Source: JAFARZ01 sp035651595 (GTDB lineage Bacteria; Actinomycetota; Actinomycetes; Streptosporangiales; Streptosporangiaceae). From it: a stretch of 64,000 nucleotides of DNA. Below are positions 36,228 through 43,977 of the stretch, one piece after another. Positions within the stretch are counted from its first letter, which is position 1, and each line of letters begins with the position of its first letter. The notes beneath the pieces were generated by a model, which was not told the DNA's origin, searched no databases, and saw nothing but the letters and a program-made list of their open reading frames with translations. The stretch spans positions 5,086 to 69,085 of the forward strand of contig DASRFJ010000099.1 of assembly GCA_035651595.1 (NCBI GenBank), given 5' to 3'. A program made the translations under genes and the position numbers.

Positions 36228-39200
36228 GTGCGTGACCTGCGGGTTATCGGCGAACTCCGGCTGTCAGGGGCGACCGCCGGGCTGCCTGCCAGCCGCCGCG
36301 CCCGCGGCCTGCTCGGCTGGCTCGCGGTCCATCCCGGCGCGCACCACCGGTCCCGGCTGGCCGGCCTGTTCTGGCCCGACGTGCTCGAGGCGAGCGCCCG
36401 CGCCAGCCTGCGCAGTGCCATGTGGGCATTGCGCCCCGCACTGGGATCTTGCCTGATCACCAGCCGCGACACGGTTTCTCTCGGCGGCGAGATCCGGGTG
36501 GATGTGCGGGAGTTCCGGCGGCTGCTCGCGGCTGGCCAGACCACCGAGGCGCTCGCGCTCGCGGATGGGGGCCTGCTCCAGGAGATGGATGACGACTGGG
36601 TCCTGGACGCTCGGGAGGAACTCGACCGCGACGTCGCCGGCGCGCTGGCCGAGCTGACCAGGCAGGCGGTGGGGTCCGGCGACACGGCCAGCGCGCTGAG
36701 CTGGGCGCTCCGGTGGGCCGCGCTGTGCCCGCTGGATGAGACGGCGGGCGCGGCCCTCATCCGGGCGCACATCGACGCCGGTGACGGGCCGGCGGCGGTA
36801 GCGGCCTTCGGCAGGCTCCGGCAGCGGCTCGGCACCGAACTCGGCGTGCCGGTGTCCGCGGCAACCGAGGCGCTGGTGGCACCGTTGCGCACGACGGCCG
36901 CCGCGGCACCGCGGTGGCCGGGCACGAGCGACCCGCCGCCAGCCGGCCTGGTGGGCAGAGATCGCCAGTTCGGCGAGCTGATTGCCGGGTGGCGGACAGC
37001 CCGGGCGGGCACCGGAGCGGTGATCTTGCTCGCGGGCGAGGGCGGCATCGGCAAGACGCGGCTGGTGCTCGAGCTCCAGACCCGGGCCGGCGCCACCGCG
37101 GTGCGCGCGGGACCGGTCGTGGCGGCGCCGTTCGTCCTGTGGACGGAGGCGCTGAGCGAGCTTGTCGCGGTGACCGGCCGGCCGGACGAGCCGTGGACCG
37201 CCGATCTGGCCAGGATCGTCCCGTCGCTCGGCCAGCCAGGGCCCACGCTGAGCGATCCGCAGCTGGAGCGGGTCCGGCTGTGTGAGGCGGTGGTGCAGTT
37301 CCTCGGCTGGGCGGCGCGCCGGGCACCGCTGCTCGTCGCGTTCGAGGACGTGCACCTTGCCGACGGGGCGAGCCTGGACCTGATCGCCTACGCCGGGCGA
37401 CGGCTGCGCCGGATGCCGGTGCTCCTCGTGCTGACCAGGCGCCTGCTGCCGGTCCGGCAGCAGCTCGACGGGGTGCTCTCGGCGCTGCGCTCGCACGGCG
37501 CGCTGGCCGCGGAGCTGGAGCTCGGACCGTTGCCAGGCGACGCCGTGCGGGAGCTGATCCGGTCGGCCGCACCGGACCTGGCCGCGTCCGTGATCCGCCA
37601 GATCACCGAGCTGGCCGACGGCAGCCCGCTGCTGGCCATCGAAACCGCGCGGGCCGCCGCCGGCGGCGCGGCGGACATTCCGGCCGGCCTAGCCGGCGTG
37701 GTGCGCCAGGCCATGGGCGGGCTGTCGGTTCCCGCGCGGCTGTGTGCCGAGTTCGCCGCCGCCGCGGGCCGCGATCTCGATCGGGCCGAGGTCGCGGCGC
37801 TGCCGCTGCCCAGCCCCGCGCGGGACGTGGCGGAGGCGCTGGGCTCGGGTCTGCTCGCCGCCGTGGACGGCCGCCTCGGCTTCCGTCACACGCTGCTGCG
37901 CGACGCGGCTTACCAGGCGCTCGCCGAACCGGTCCGGGTGCGGCTGCATGGCGAGCTCGCCCGGATTCTGCGCAAGCGCGGCGGCCAGCGCGCCGCGGAG
38001 ATCGCCCGTCATCTGCTCCTGGCGGGTCAGGACGAAGCAGCGGTGGCCCATCTGGCGCTGGCCGCGCGGGATGCCCGGCGGGTCGCGGACGTGGCCGCGG
38101 CGTCCGGTTTCCTCAGCGAGGCGCTGCGCATCGAACCCGGCGACCCCGAGATGCTGATCGAGCTGGCCGAGGTCCAGGCGTTTCTCGGTGTGCCTGACGA
38201 GTCCGACCGGGCCTTCGACCGCGCGCTCGGGCTGATCGCGCCGGCCGACTCCGGTGCGCTGATCAGCGCCTGGCTGCGGCGAGGACGGTGGCTCCGCGGC
38301 GGCATCTGTCACCCGCGCGAGTCGCGCCGTTCGTACCAGAGCGCGCTGGACGTGCTGGACCGTGACCCGGACGCGCCGGCCCGCGCCGAGGCGCTGGCGG
38401 GCCTGGCCTGGGCCGAAGCGGTGGCCGGGGACCCGGGCGAGGTGGACGCCCTGCTCGCCGAGGCGGACCGGATCCTCGGCAGCAACCCCAGCGACCTGCT
38501 CGCGCATGACATCGGGGTGGCCCGCGGCCACGCGCTGATCAGGGCTGGCCAGTTCACGGCCAGCTTCGGTCCGCTGATCGCGGCGAGCACCGCCGCGGGC
38601 CGGGCCGGCCGGCCAGACATGGCCTACAGCTGCCTGTCGAACGCGGCGAGCGCCGCGGTCTGTGCTGGGGACTTCGGCAGAGCGCTTGATTTCGCCGACC
38701 GGTGCCTGCCCCTGGTCACCCCGAACGGCCTGCTCCGGCTGTGTGTCTACGCTCAGGTCGCCAGGTCCGCGATCCTGCGTCGCCTGGACCGCCGCGGCGA
38801 GGCGCGGCAGGCCTGCGACGCGGCGGCCGGGTACGCCGGCCGGATCGGGCTCCCGGAGCTCGACGGCCTGGTCCGCGCCGAACGCGGGCTGCTTGAACTG
38901 GACTGCGTGGCGTCTGGCGCGGGTGCCGGGGCGGCGGTCGTGGAGCTGGCGGCCGCCCTTGAGCTAGGCGCGCCGGTCAGCCGGCCGGCCACCCGGCTAC
39001 GGCTCGCCGAGGCGCTCGCGCTGGCGAGCCGTCCGGACGCCGCCGAGGCCGAGCTGCGCAACGTGGTGCTCGAGCCGGTCGGCCCCGCTGACTTCCCCGC
39101 CACGCTGGTCGCCCGGATGAGCCGGGTGCAGGGCTTGATCGCGGTCGCCCGCGGCGATATCCCGCTGGCCGGGCGCCGCATGGCCGAATCCGTGGCAGCG

Positions 39201-39359
39201 TGGCAGCGCGTCGTCGCGACGCTGGACGGCCGGCAGGCAGGGGCGGACTACGTCGCGTCGCTCATCGACCTCGGCCGCCCGCCGGTGAGCGCGCTGGTCG
39301 AGCCGGCCGCCGAGCTGGCCCTCGTCACCGCCGAACTAGCAACCCTGCGCGGGAGGTAG
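36228..39359 (+). CDS. SARP-type BTAD regulator with AAA ATPase and TPR-like repeats
   Basis: About 1043 residues from the GTG at 36228, which has GAGGGG 8 nt upstream (36204 is the longest start). An N-terminal winged helix (RVIGELRLSG, LLGWLAVHPG) and a BTAD-type helical domain precede an AAA_16/STAND ATPase with P-loop ILLAGEGGIGKTRLVLE (about 264-280), VAFEDVHLADGASLDLI as Walker B and a helical-repeat C-terminus. There is no LuxR domain at the end. Adjacent SnoaL-cupin (divergent) and SRPBCC genes are plausible targets. Confidence 0.85.
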   Translation: MRDLRVIGELRLSGATAGLPASRRARGLLGWLAVHPGAHHRSRLAGLFWPDVLEASARASLRSAMWALRPALGSCLITSRDTVSLGGEIRVDVREFRRLLAAGQTTEALALADGGLLQEMDDDWVLDAREELDRDVAGALAELTRQAVGSGDTASALSWALRWAALCPLDETAGAALIRAHIDAGDGPAAVAAFGRLRQRLGTELGVPVSAATEALVAPLRTTAAAAPRWPGTSDPPPAGLVGRDRQFGELIAGWRTARAGTGAVILLAGEGGIGKTRLVLELQTRAGATAVRAGPVVAAPFVLWTEALSELVAVTGRPDEPWTADLARIVPSLGQPGPTLSDPQLERVRLCEAVVQFLGWAARRAPLLVAFEDVHLADGASLDLIAYAGRRLRRMPVLLVLTRRLLPVRQQLDGVLSALRSHGALAAELELGPLPGDAVRELIRSAAPDLAASVIRQITELADGSPLLAIETARAAAGGAADIPAGLAGVVRQAMGGLSVPARLCAEFAAAAGRDLDRAEVAALPLPSPARDVAEALGSGLLAAVDGRLGFRHTLLRDAAYQALAEPVRVRLHGELARILRKRGGQRAAEIARHLLLAGQDEAAVAHLALAARDARRVADVAAASGFLSEALRIEPGDPEMLIELAEVQAFLGVPDESDRAFDRALGLIAPADSGALISAWLRRGRWLRGGICHPRESRRSYQSALDVLDRDPDAPARAEALAGLAWAEAVAGDPGEVDALLAEADRILGSNPSDLLAHDIGVARGHALIRAGQFTASFGPLIAASTAAGRAGRPDMAYSCLSNAASAAVCAGDFGRALDFADRCLPLVTPNGLLRLCVYAQVARSAILRRLDRRGEARQACDAAAGYAGRIGLPELDGLVRAERGLLELDCVASGAGAGAAVVELAAALELGAPVSRPATRLRLAEALALASRPDAAEAELRNVVLEPVGPADFPATLVARMSRVQGLIAVARGDIPLAGRRMAESVAAWQRVVATLDGRQAGADYVASLIDLGRPPVSALVEPAAELALVTAELATLRGR

Positions 39360-39364
39360 CCCAC

Positions 39365-39784
39365 ATGCCTTCGTTTGACCAGACGGCGATCAGCGACGCC
39401 GCTCCGGAGGAAGTCTGGAAGCTGCTCTACGATCCGGCCAGGTTCCCGGACTGGTGGGCAGGGGTCGGTTCGGTCGACCCGCACGGTGATGGTTACACGA
39501 TGTACCCGGAGGGATATCCGGACTTCCCGATGCCGCAGGCCCTTGCGGTGAGCCAGGAAACGGGCACGGTCACGATCTCCTGCCTGGTTTCCGACCTGCG
39601 GTTCGCCTGGCAACTGCGTCCGCATGGCGCCGGAACCGAGATCTCAGTGCACGTCGAGATCCCGGACAGCGAGGCACACCGCCTGGACGCACAGCGCGAG
39701 ACGATCAGTCAGTCGCTGATCCGGCTGGCGATCTCGGCGGCGCAGCCCCAGGACAGCGAGATGCCGGCGCCGCCGTGGCCGTAG
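39365..39784 (+). CDS. SRPBCC (START-like) family protein
   Basis: 139 residues from the ATG at 39365, 5 bp behind the SARP-AAA gene, so probably its operon partner. MPSFDQTAISDAAPEEVWKLLYDPARFPDWWAGV is a characteristic polyketide-cyclase-like N-terminus. The 3' end overlaps the convergent DAAO gene by 76 nt, and the last residues (AAQPQDSEMPAPPWP) are unlikely to be conserved. Confidence 0.85.
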   Translation: MPSFDQTAISDAAPEEVWKLLYDPARFPDWWAGVGSVDPHGDGYTMYPEGYPDFPMPQALAVSQETGTVTISCLVSDLRFAWQLRPHGAGTEISVHVEIPDSEAHRLDAQRETISQSLIRLAISAAQPQDSEMPAPPWP

Positions 39785-40638
39785 TTGTGCCAGACCACGC
39801 TGTCGCCGACGCGCTCGGGCTCGAGCCGGACCTCGGGACGGCACGGGCGCAGGCCGACGCGGTGTTCCAGGATCCGGCAGCCATGCAAGCGAGGCTCGAT
39901 TCTCAGTGCGCCAGCCACTATTCGTTCCGCGATAAATGGTTTAGGAGTCAGCTCCCAGTCGCCCTCCTCCATCGTGCCGCCGAGAAGGATCGTGTCGCCG
40001 TGCGGGAACATGTACACCGTGCTGGGGAGCGGCTCGTCGCGCGAGATGAAGAACTCATCGATGCCGGGGTTCTCCGCGATCACCACCTGGCCGCGGATCG
40101 GGTACACCGCCGGGTCGGGGACAAGGTAGCGGGCGGTAATGCCGGAGCAGTTCACGACCACCGGCGCCACCTCGAGCGTGGGCACCTCGGCGATCTCCAG
40201 CATGCCGCCCGCCAGCGCGTACCGTTTGCGCAGGTAGTCCAAGTACACCGGCATGCTGGCCAGCGGCGCCGTGTAGTGCCAGCCGCCGGTGAAACCGGGC
40301 GCGAGCTCGGCCGGCTCGCACCACCGCATGCTGGGCAGCAGGTCCGCCCAGAAGGGCAGTTCCGCCTCGGTCCTGGTCACCTCCTTGCCGGAGGCCATCC
40401 GCACGCCGCTGTCCGGGTCGTTCGCCAGCTTGGCCAGCACGTCCAGGCTGTGCTCCGCCCAGCCCAGGGCGCGGTCCGGCGCACCCACGTGGACCGGCCC
40501 CCAGATCGCGCCCGCCGCCACCGACGTGGTGCGCTCGGGCGGCGCCGCGGTGCGGATCGTTACGGTGTGCCCGGCCTCGGCCAGGCAGATTCCGGTGGTC
40601 AGGCCGCTCACGCCGGCGCCGATGACAACTACTTCCAT
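39709..40638 (-). CDS. D-amino-acid oxidase-type FAD enzyme
   Basis: About 309 residues from the ATG at 40638 (40650 possible). FAD-binding VVVIGAGVSGLTTGICLAEAGH lies at the N-terminus. VVVNCSGITARYLVPDPAVYPIRGQ and HNYGHGGAGISLSWGCAAEI are the DAAO signatures, with GLRPCRPEVRLE carrying the substrate-contacting Arg. It probably oxidatively deaminates D-amino acids (or a related substrate). It shares a compact promoter with the divergent phospholipase C-like gene. Confidence 0.9.
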   Translation of the reverse strand: MEVVVIGAGVSGLTTGICLAEAGHTVTIRTAAPPERTTSVAAGAIWGPVHVGAPDRALGWAEHSLDVLAKLANDPDSGVRMASGKEVTRTEAELPFWADLLPSMRWCEPAELAPGFTGGWHYTAPLASMPVYLDYLRKRYALAGGMLEIAEVPTLEVAPVVVNCSGITARYLVPDPAVYPIRGQVVIAENPGIDEFFISRDEPLPSTVYMFPHGDTILLGGTMEEGDWELTPKPFIAERIVAGALRIEPRLHGCRILEHRVGLRPCRPEVRLEPERVGDSVVWHNYGHGGAGISLSWGCAAEIASRISD

Positions 40639-40643
40639 ATCGG

Positions 40644-40688
40644 TAAGCATGCATCAACGTTGATCAACGTTGACGCGTGGCATGCTTA
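40644..40688. promoter_or_regulatory. Nested-palindrome divergent promoter between DAAO and phosphoesterase genes
   Basis: Two copies of the 10-bp palindrome TCAACGTTGA abut at 40653-40672, and are flanked by an outer inverted repeat (TAAGCATGC at 40644-40652, GCATGCTTA at 40680-40688). The outer arms end just before the preferred start codons of both genes (40638 and 40694) and could supply their -10 elements, making leaderless mRNAs. The inner palindromes would be the repressor or activator site. Confidence 0.55.
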
Positions 40689-40693
40689 TCGCC

Positions 40694-42151
40694 GTGAGTG
40701 AGCTGACGGATGCGCACGCTAGGCTGGTTGACCAGGCGACCGCGGCCGATGCGGGCGGCGCTGGGCTGCGGGACATCGAGCACGTGGTCATCCTGATCCA
40801 GGAGAACCGGTCGTTCGACCATTACTTCGGCACCATGTCGGGGGTACGCGGCTTCGCGGATCCGGCGGCGCTGCCCGGCGTTTTCGACCAGCAGGGGCGC
40901 CCGGTGGGCGCGGATCAGTTCGTCCAGCCGTTCCGGCTGTGGAGCGATCCGCCTGGCCGGGACGGGCAGTGCCTGAACGACATCGCGCATACCTGGGCGG
41001 TGCAGCACCAGAGCTGGAACGGCGGGCGGATGGATTCGTTCGTCTCCGCGCACCTGACCGCGGACGGGGCCGCGGACGGGCCGTCCACGATGGGCTACTA
41101 CGCGCGCGCCGACCTGCCGTTGTTCTACGCGCTCGCGGACGCGTTCACGGTGTGCGACGGGTACTTCTGCTCGGTGCTCGGGCCGACCGACTCGAACCGG
41201 GTGATGTCGATGTCCGCATCGATCGACCCGGACGGGGCGGCCGGCGGCCCGGTGCTGGAGACATATGTCGAGCGGGTGACGCACTACGGGTCGCTGCACT
41301 GGGAGACGATGCCGGAGCGACTTCAGGCCGCCGGGGTCAGCTGGAAGGTGTACAGCGCGCGGCTCGGCGAGCTGGCGCTGAGCCCGCTGCCGTACTTCAA
41401 GGCGTTCGCCGATCCGTTCTCGGTGCGCGGGGTCGAGCTGGTGGCGCGCGGGCTGACACCGGACTTCCCCGATCACTTCATGGACGACCTGGCGCACGGG
41501 AAGCTGCCCGCGGTGTCGTGGATCATCCCGCCGCTGGCGCAGTGCGAGCACCCCGCGGCGCCGCCGGCCTGGGGCGAGCACCTGGTGCATACCATTTTGT
41601 CCGCGCTGGTCGCGAAGCCGGACGTGTGGGAGCGGACGGTGCTGTTCGTGGTGCATGACGAGAACGGCGGCTTCTTCGACCACGTGCCGCCGGTGACCGC
41701 GCCGCAGGGGACACCGGGGGAGTGGCTGACGTCCTCGCCTTTGCCGGCCGCTGCCGGGGGGATCCGCGGTCCGGTCGGGCTCGGGTTCCGGGTCAGCTGC
41801 CTGGTGATCTCGCCGTTCAGCCGCGGCGGCTGGGTGTGCTCTGACGTGTTCGATCACACGTCGCTGCTGCGGTTCATCGAGACGCGGTTCGGCGTCGAGG
41901 TGCCGAACCTGTCCGCCTGGCGCCGGTCGGTGACCGGGGACATGACGTCGTGCCTTGGCGTGACCCCCGACGTCGCGGTGCCGCCGCTGCCGGAAACGTC
42001 GATCGGCGCGGCCACGTCCGTCGTGGAGCAGGCGGTGCTGAACGCGCTGGCGGGAACCGTTGACCGCGGGGTGGCATATCCGGTGCCTTCGGCCAACGCG
42101 ATGCCCGCGCAGGAAGCGGCGCCAATCCGCCGCCGCCGTGGCCCCACGTGA
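40694..42151 (+). CDS. Phospholipase C / phosphoesterase family protein
   Basis: About 485 residues from the GTG at 40694 (ATG 40682 and TTG 40670 are alternatives that would run into the palindromes). HVVILIQENRSFDHYFGTMSGVRGF, VLGPTDSNRVMSMSASI, VVHDENGGFFDHVPPVTAP and ISPFSRGGWVCSDVFDHTSLL are signatures of the phosphatidylcholine-preferring/acid-phosphatase superfamily. Most relatives carry a TAT signal; none is visible here, which is unusual. The substrate (phospholipid or phosphomonoester) is unknown. Confidence 0.85.
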   Translation: MSELTDAHARLVDQATAADAGGAGLRDIEHVVILIQENRSFDHYFGTMSGVRGFADPAALPGVFDQQGRPVGADQFVQPFRLWSDPPGRDGQCLNDIAHTWAVQHQSWNGGRMDSFVSAHLTADGAADGPSTMGYYARADLPLFYALADAFTVCDGYFCSVLGPTDSNRVMSMSASIDPDGAAGGPVLETYVERVTHYGSLHWETMPERLQAAGVSWKVYSARLGELALSPLPYFKAFADPFSVRGVELVARGLTPDFPDHFMDDLAHGKLPAVSWIIPPLAQCEHPAAPPAWGEHLVHTILSALVAKPDVWERTVLFVVHDENGGFFDHVPPVTAPQGTPGEWLTSSPLPAAAGGIRGPVGLGFRVSCLVISPFSRGGWVCSDVFDHTSLLRFIETRFGVEVPNLSAWRRSVTGDMTSCLGVTPDVAVPPLPETSIGAATSVVEQAVLNALAGTVDRGVAYPVPSANAMPAQEAAPIRRRRGPT

Positions 42152-42176
42152 CCTTTCGTGACCCCGCGGGACCTTT

Positions 42177-42269
42177 CGTGACCTGTTCGGCGACCCTCGT
42201 GACCCCTCGTGACCTGTTCGGCGACCCTCGTGGCCCTTCGTGACCTGTTCGGCGACCCTCGTGGCCCTT
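42177..42269. repeat. 31-bp tandem repeat, three units
   Basis: Three adjacent 31-bp units, CGTGACCTGTTCGGCGACCC followed by TCGTGGCCCTT, differing at two positions. Shorter related pieces (CGTGACCTTT) precede them from 42148. The array follows the phosphoesterase stop, in a 350-bp gap that also holds the palindrome at 42349 and no gene. On the other strand it reads open as Gly/His/Arg-rich sequence, without coding support. Confidence 0.85.
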
Positions 42270-42348
42270 CGTGGACCTATAGGCGCGCGGCGTACCGCCC
42301 CCATGCCGGACATGTCTCCCATGCCGGGCGCGCTCCCGGGCGGCACGG

Positions 42349-42401
42349 ATTATTGCGGACACTTACCCCCCCGGATCGGGGGGGTAAGTGTCCGCAATAA
42401 T
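42349..42401. repeat. 53-bp dispersed palindrome, copy 3 (perfect arms)
   Basis: Perfect 25-bp arms (starting ATTATTGCGGACACTTACCC) around the 3-nt centre GAT. This is the most symmetrical of the three copies. It lies between the convergent phosphoesterase and GH10 genes, a position suited to bidirectional transcription termination, but no T-tract flanks it. Confidence 0.9.
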
Positions 42402-42501
42402 TTCCGCATTGCTTTCGAGGCGCCGGGAAGCGCCGTGGTCCGCCTGCCGCTGGGGTGTCCGATGCCCGCTGGGGCGGCAGGCGGACCAGGTCTGGTTCCG
42501 G

Positions 42502-43659
42502 CTAGCCGTGGTGCGGAGCGCCGTGCGCGGCTAGCTGGAGGTCTTGCTGCATGTCGAAGTAGGCCTGCTTCGGCTGCTGGTTCACGTCGTAGATCGTGGC
42601 GTAGCCCTCTCCGGTGAAGAAACCGGGAACCCAGGAATCCGCGTCGGTGAAACCCCAGACGGTGAACGAGATGCACTCGGGAACGGCGAGGGCGGCCTTG
42701 AGCATCTGCGAGAATTCGTAGGGCTGCGCGAACAGCGCGAGGTTGTCCGTCGGCACCTGCTCGGTCGCGTTGTTGACGAACGTGCGGACGTCGGCCTCGG
42801 TGATCGCGACCTTCAGGCCCAGGCTGGCGTACCGCTCGAGGTCCTGCTGGAAGCGCTGCGGGCTGAACCCGAATTGGGTGTCGAGATGGCCCTGGTTACC
42901 GACGCCGTGGATCGGCACGCCTTCGGCCAGCATCTGCTTGAGCCACGCAAATACCGCGTCGCTCTTGGCGTTGCTGCCGTCCTCGCCGGCGATGTTGTAG
43001 TCGTTGTACACGAGTATCGCGTGCGGGTCGGCCTCGTGTGCCCAGCGGAAGGCCTGGGGGATGATGCCGGGTCCGAGGTGGGAGACCCAGAAGTCGTTCG
43101 GGTTGATGCCGGAGGGGTTGGCGTCGAGGAAGAACTCGTTGGCGACATCCCACTGCCAGATCTTGCCCCGGAAGCGGGTGACCTCGGTGATGATGTGCTG
43201 GTGCAGCAGGTCGAACAGCTGCGAGTTGCTGATGCTGCCGTTGGAGACGCCGGTCGTGAGCCAGTCGGGGAGCTGGTTGTGCCACAGCAGCGTGTGCCCG
43301 CGGATGAGCTGTTTGTTCGCCTGGGCGAACGCGACCAGCTGATCCGCCTGCGACCAGTCGAATCCGCCCTGGGTCGGCTCGACGATCTGCCACTTCATGG
43401 CGTTGCCGGGGGTGACCACGGAAAACTGGCTGCCGGCGATCGCGGCGTAGGTGGGAGTCTCGATATCTTGCGGGATGAGTGCGGTGCCGATGCGGAGGTT
43501 GATCTTCGCGGCCAGCGCTCGCAGGGAGTCGGGATCGTTCGCTGTATTTGCCGTGTTCGCCGTGGCGGAGCGCACCGCCGCCGTGGCGCTGGTGCCCGTG
43601 CCGAGCACCGCCGCCGCGCTCGTGGCGGCACCGAATGCGAGGAAACTGCGACGTCTCAT
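42502..43659 (-). CDS. Secreted GH10 endo-1,4-beta-xylanase
   Basis: 385 residues from the ATG at 43659, preceded by AGGAGG. A TAT signal is visible (MRRRSFLAFGAATSAAAVLG). GH10 signatures: NAMKWQIVEPTQGGFDWSQAD, RGHTLLWHNQLPDWL, WQWDVANEFF with the acid/base Glu, and VAITEADVRTF with the nucleophile Glu. It hydrolyses xylan backbones outside the cell. No carbohydrate-binding module is attached. Two GAAA-TTTC boxes upstream suggest LacI-type control, and a LacI regulator lies 2 kb away. Confidence 0.93.
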   Translation of the reverse strand: MRRRSFLAFGAATSAAAVLGTGTSATAAVRSATANTANTANDPDSLRALAAKINLRIGTALIPQDIETPTYAAIAGSQFSVVTPGNAMKWQIVEPTQGGFDWSQADQLVAFAQANKQLIRGHTLLWHNQLPDWLTTGVSNGSISNSQLFDLLHQHIITEVTRFRGKIWQWDVANEFFLDANPSGINPNDFWVSHLGPGIIPQAFRWAHEADPHAILVYNDYNIAGEDGSNAKSDAVFAWLKQMLAEGVPIHGVGNQGHLDTQFGFSPQRFQQDLERYASLGLKVAITEADVRTFVNNATEQVPTDNLALFAQPYEFSQMLKAALAVPECISFTVWGFTDADSWVPGFFTGEGYATIYDVNQQPKQAYFDMQQDLQLAAHGAPHHG

Positions 43660-43977
43660 GGGATCGCCTCCTAAGCGTCGAGATCCGTTACCACCGAAAA
43701 GTTTCGATATTGTTTTGGAAGTATCGGATGACCGCAAAGTAGGACGTCGCGCGTTACGTGTCAACAGGAACGGTGCACAAAGTGCGCGCGGAGACGGATG
43801 TGTGCAGGTCAAATGGGAAATACGATTTTCGATCGCTTTCCGAAAGTTTCGATACAGCAGTTTGATGAGACGGGACGGGCAAAAGGGCGCAGCCGGGGTA
43901 CGCCGGGGTGCCGGGATACGCCCGAGGACGCCGGATACCGGGTACAGTTGCCGGGGCGCGGGCGCGGCGGGTACGGC
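43660..43977. promoter_or_regulatory. GH10 promoter region with GAAA-TTTC boxes
   Basis: CGAAAGTTTCG (43841-43851) and a near copy, CGAAAAGTTTCG (43695-43706, one base longer), fit the palindromic GAAA(C/G)TTTC box found in front of xylanase genes of Streptomyces. Both lie upstream of the GH10 start at 43659, one close to it and one 180 bp away. The rest of this 318-bp gap shows no gene. Confidence 0.5.

Noticed and set aside
40664..42346. 560-residue minus-strand frame under the phosphoesterase
   Set aside because: Includes the 31-bp repeat translated as Gly/His/Arg repeats and is antisense to a well-supported gene.
42349..42401. Simple intrinsic terminator
   Set aside because: No T-tract on either side and the identical sequence is dispersed, including one copy upstream of a promoter region; retained only as an alternative explanation.
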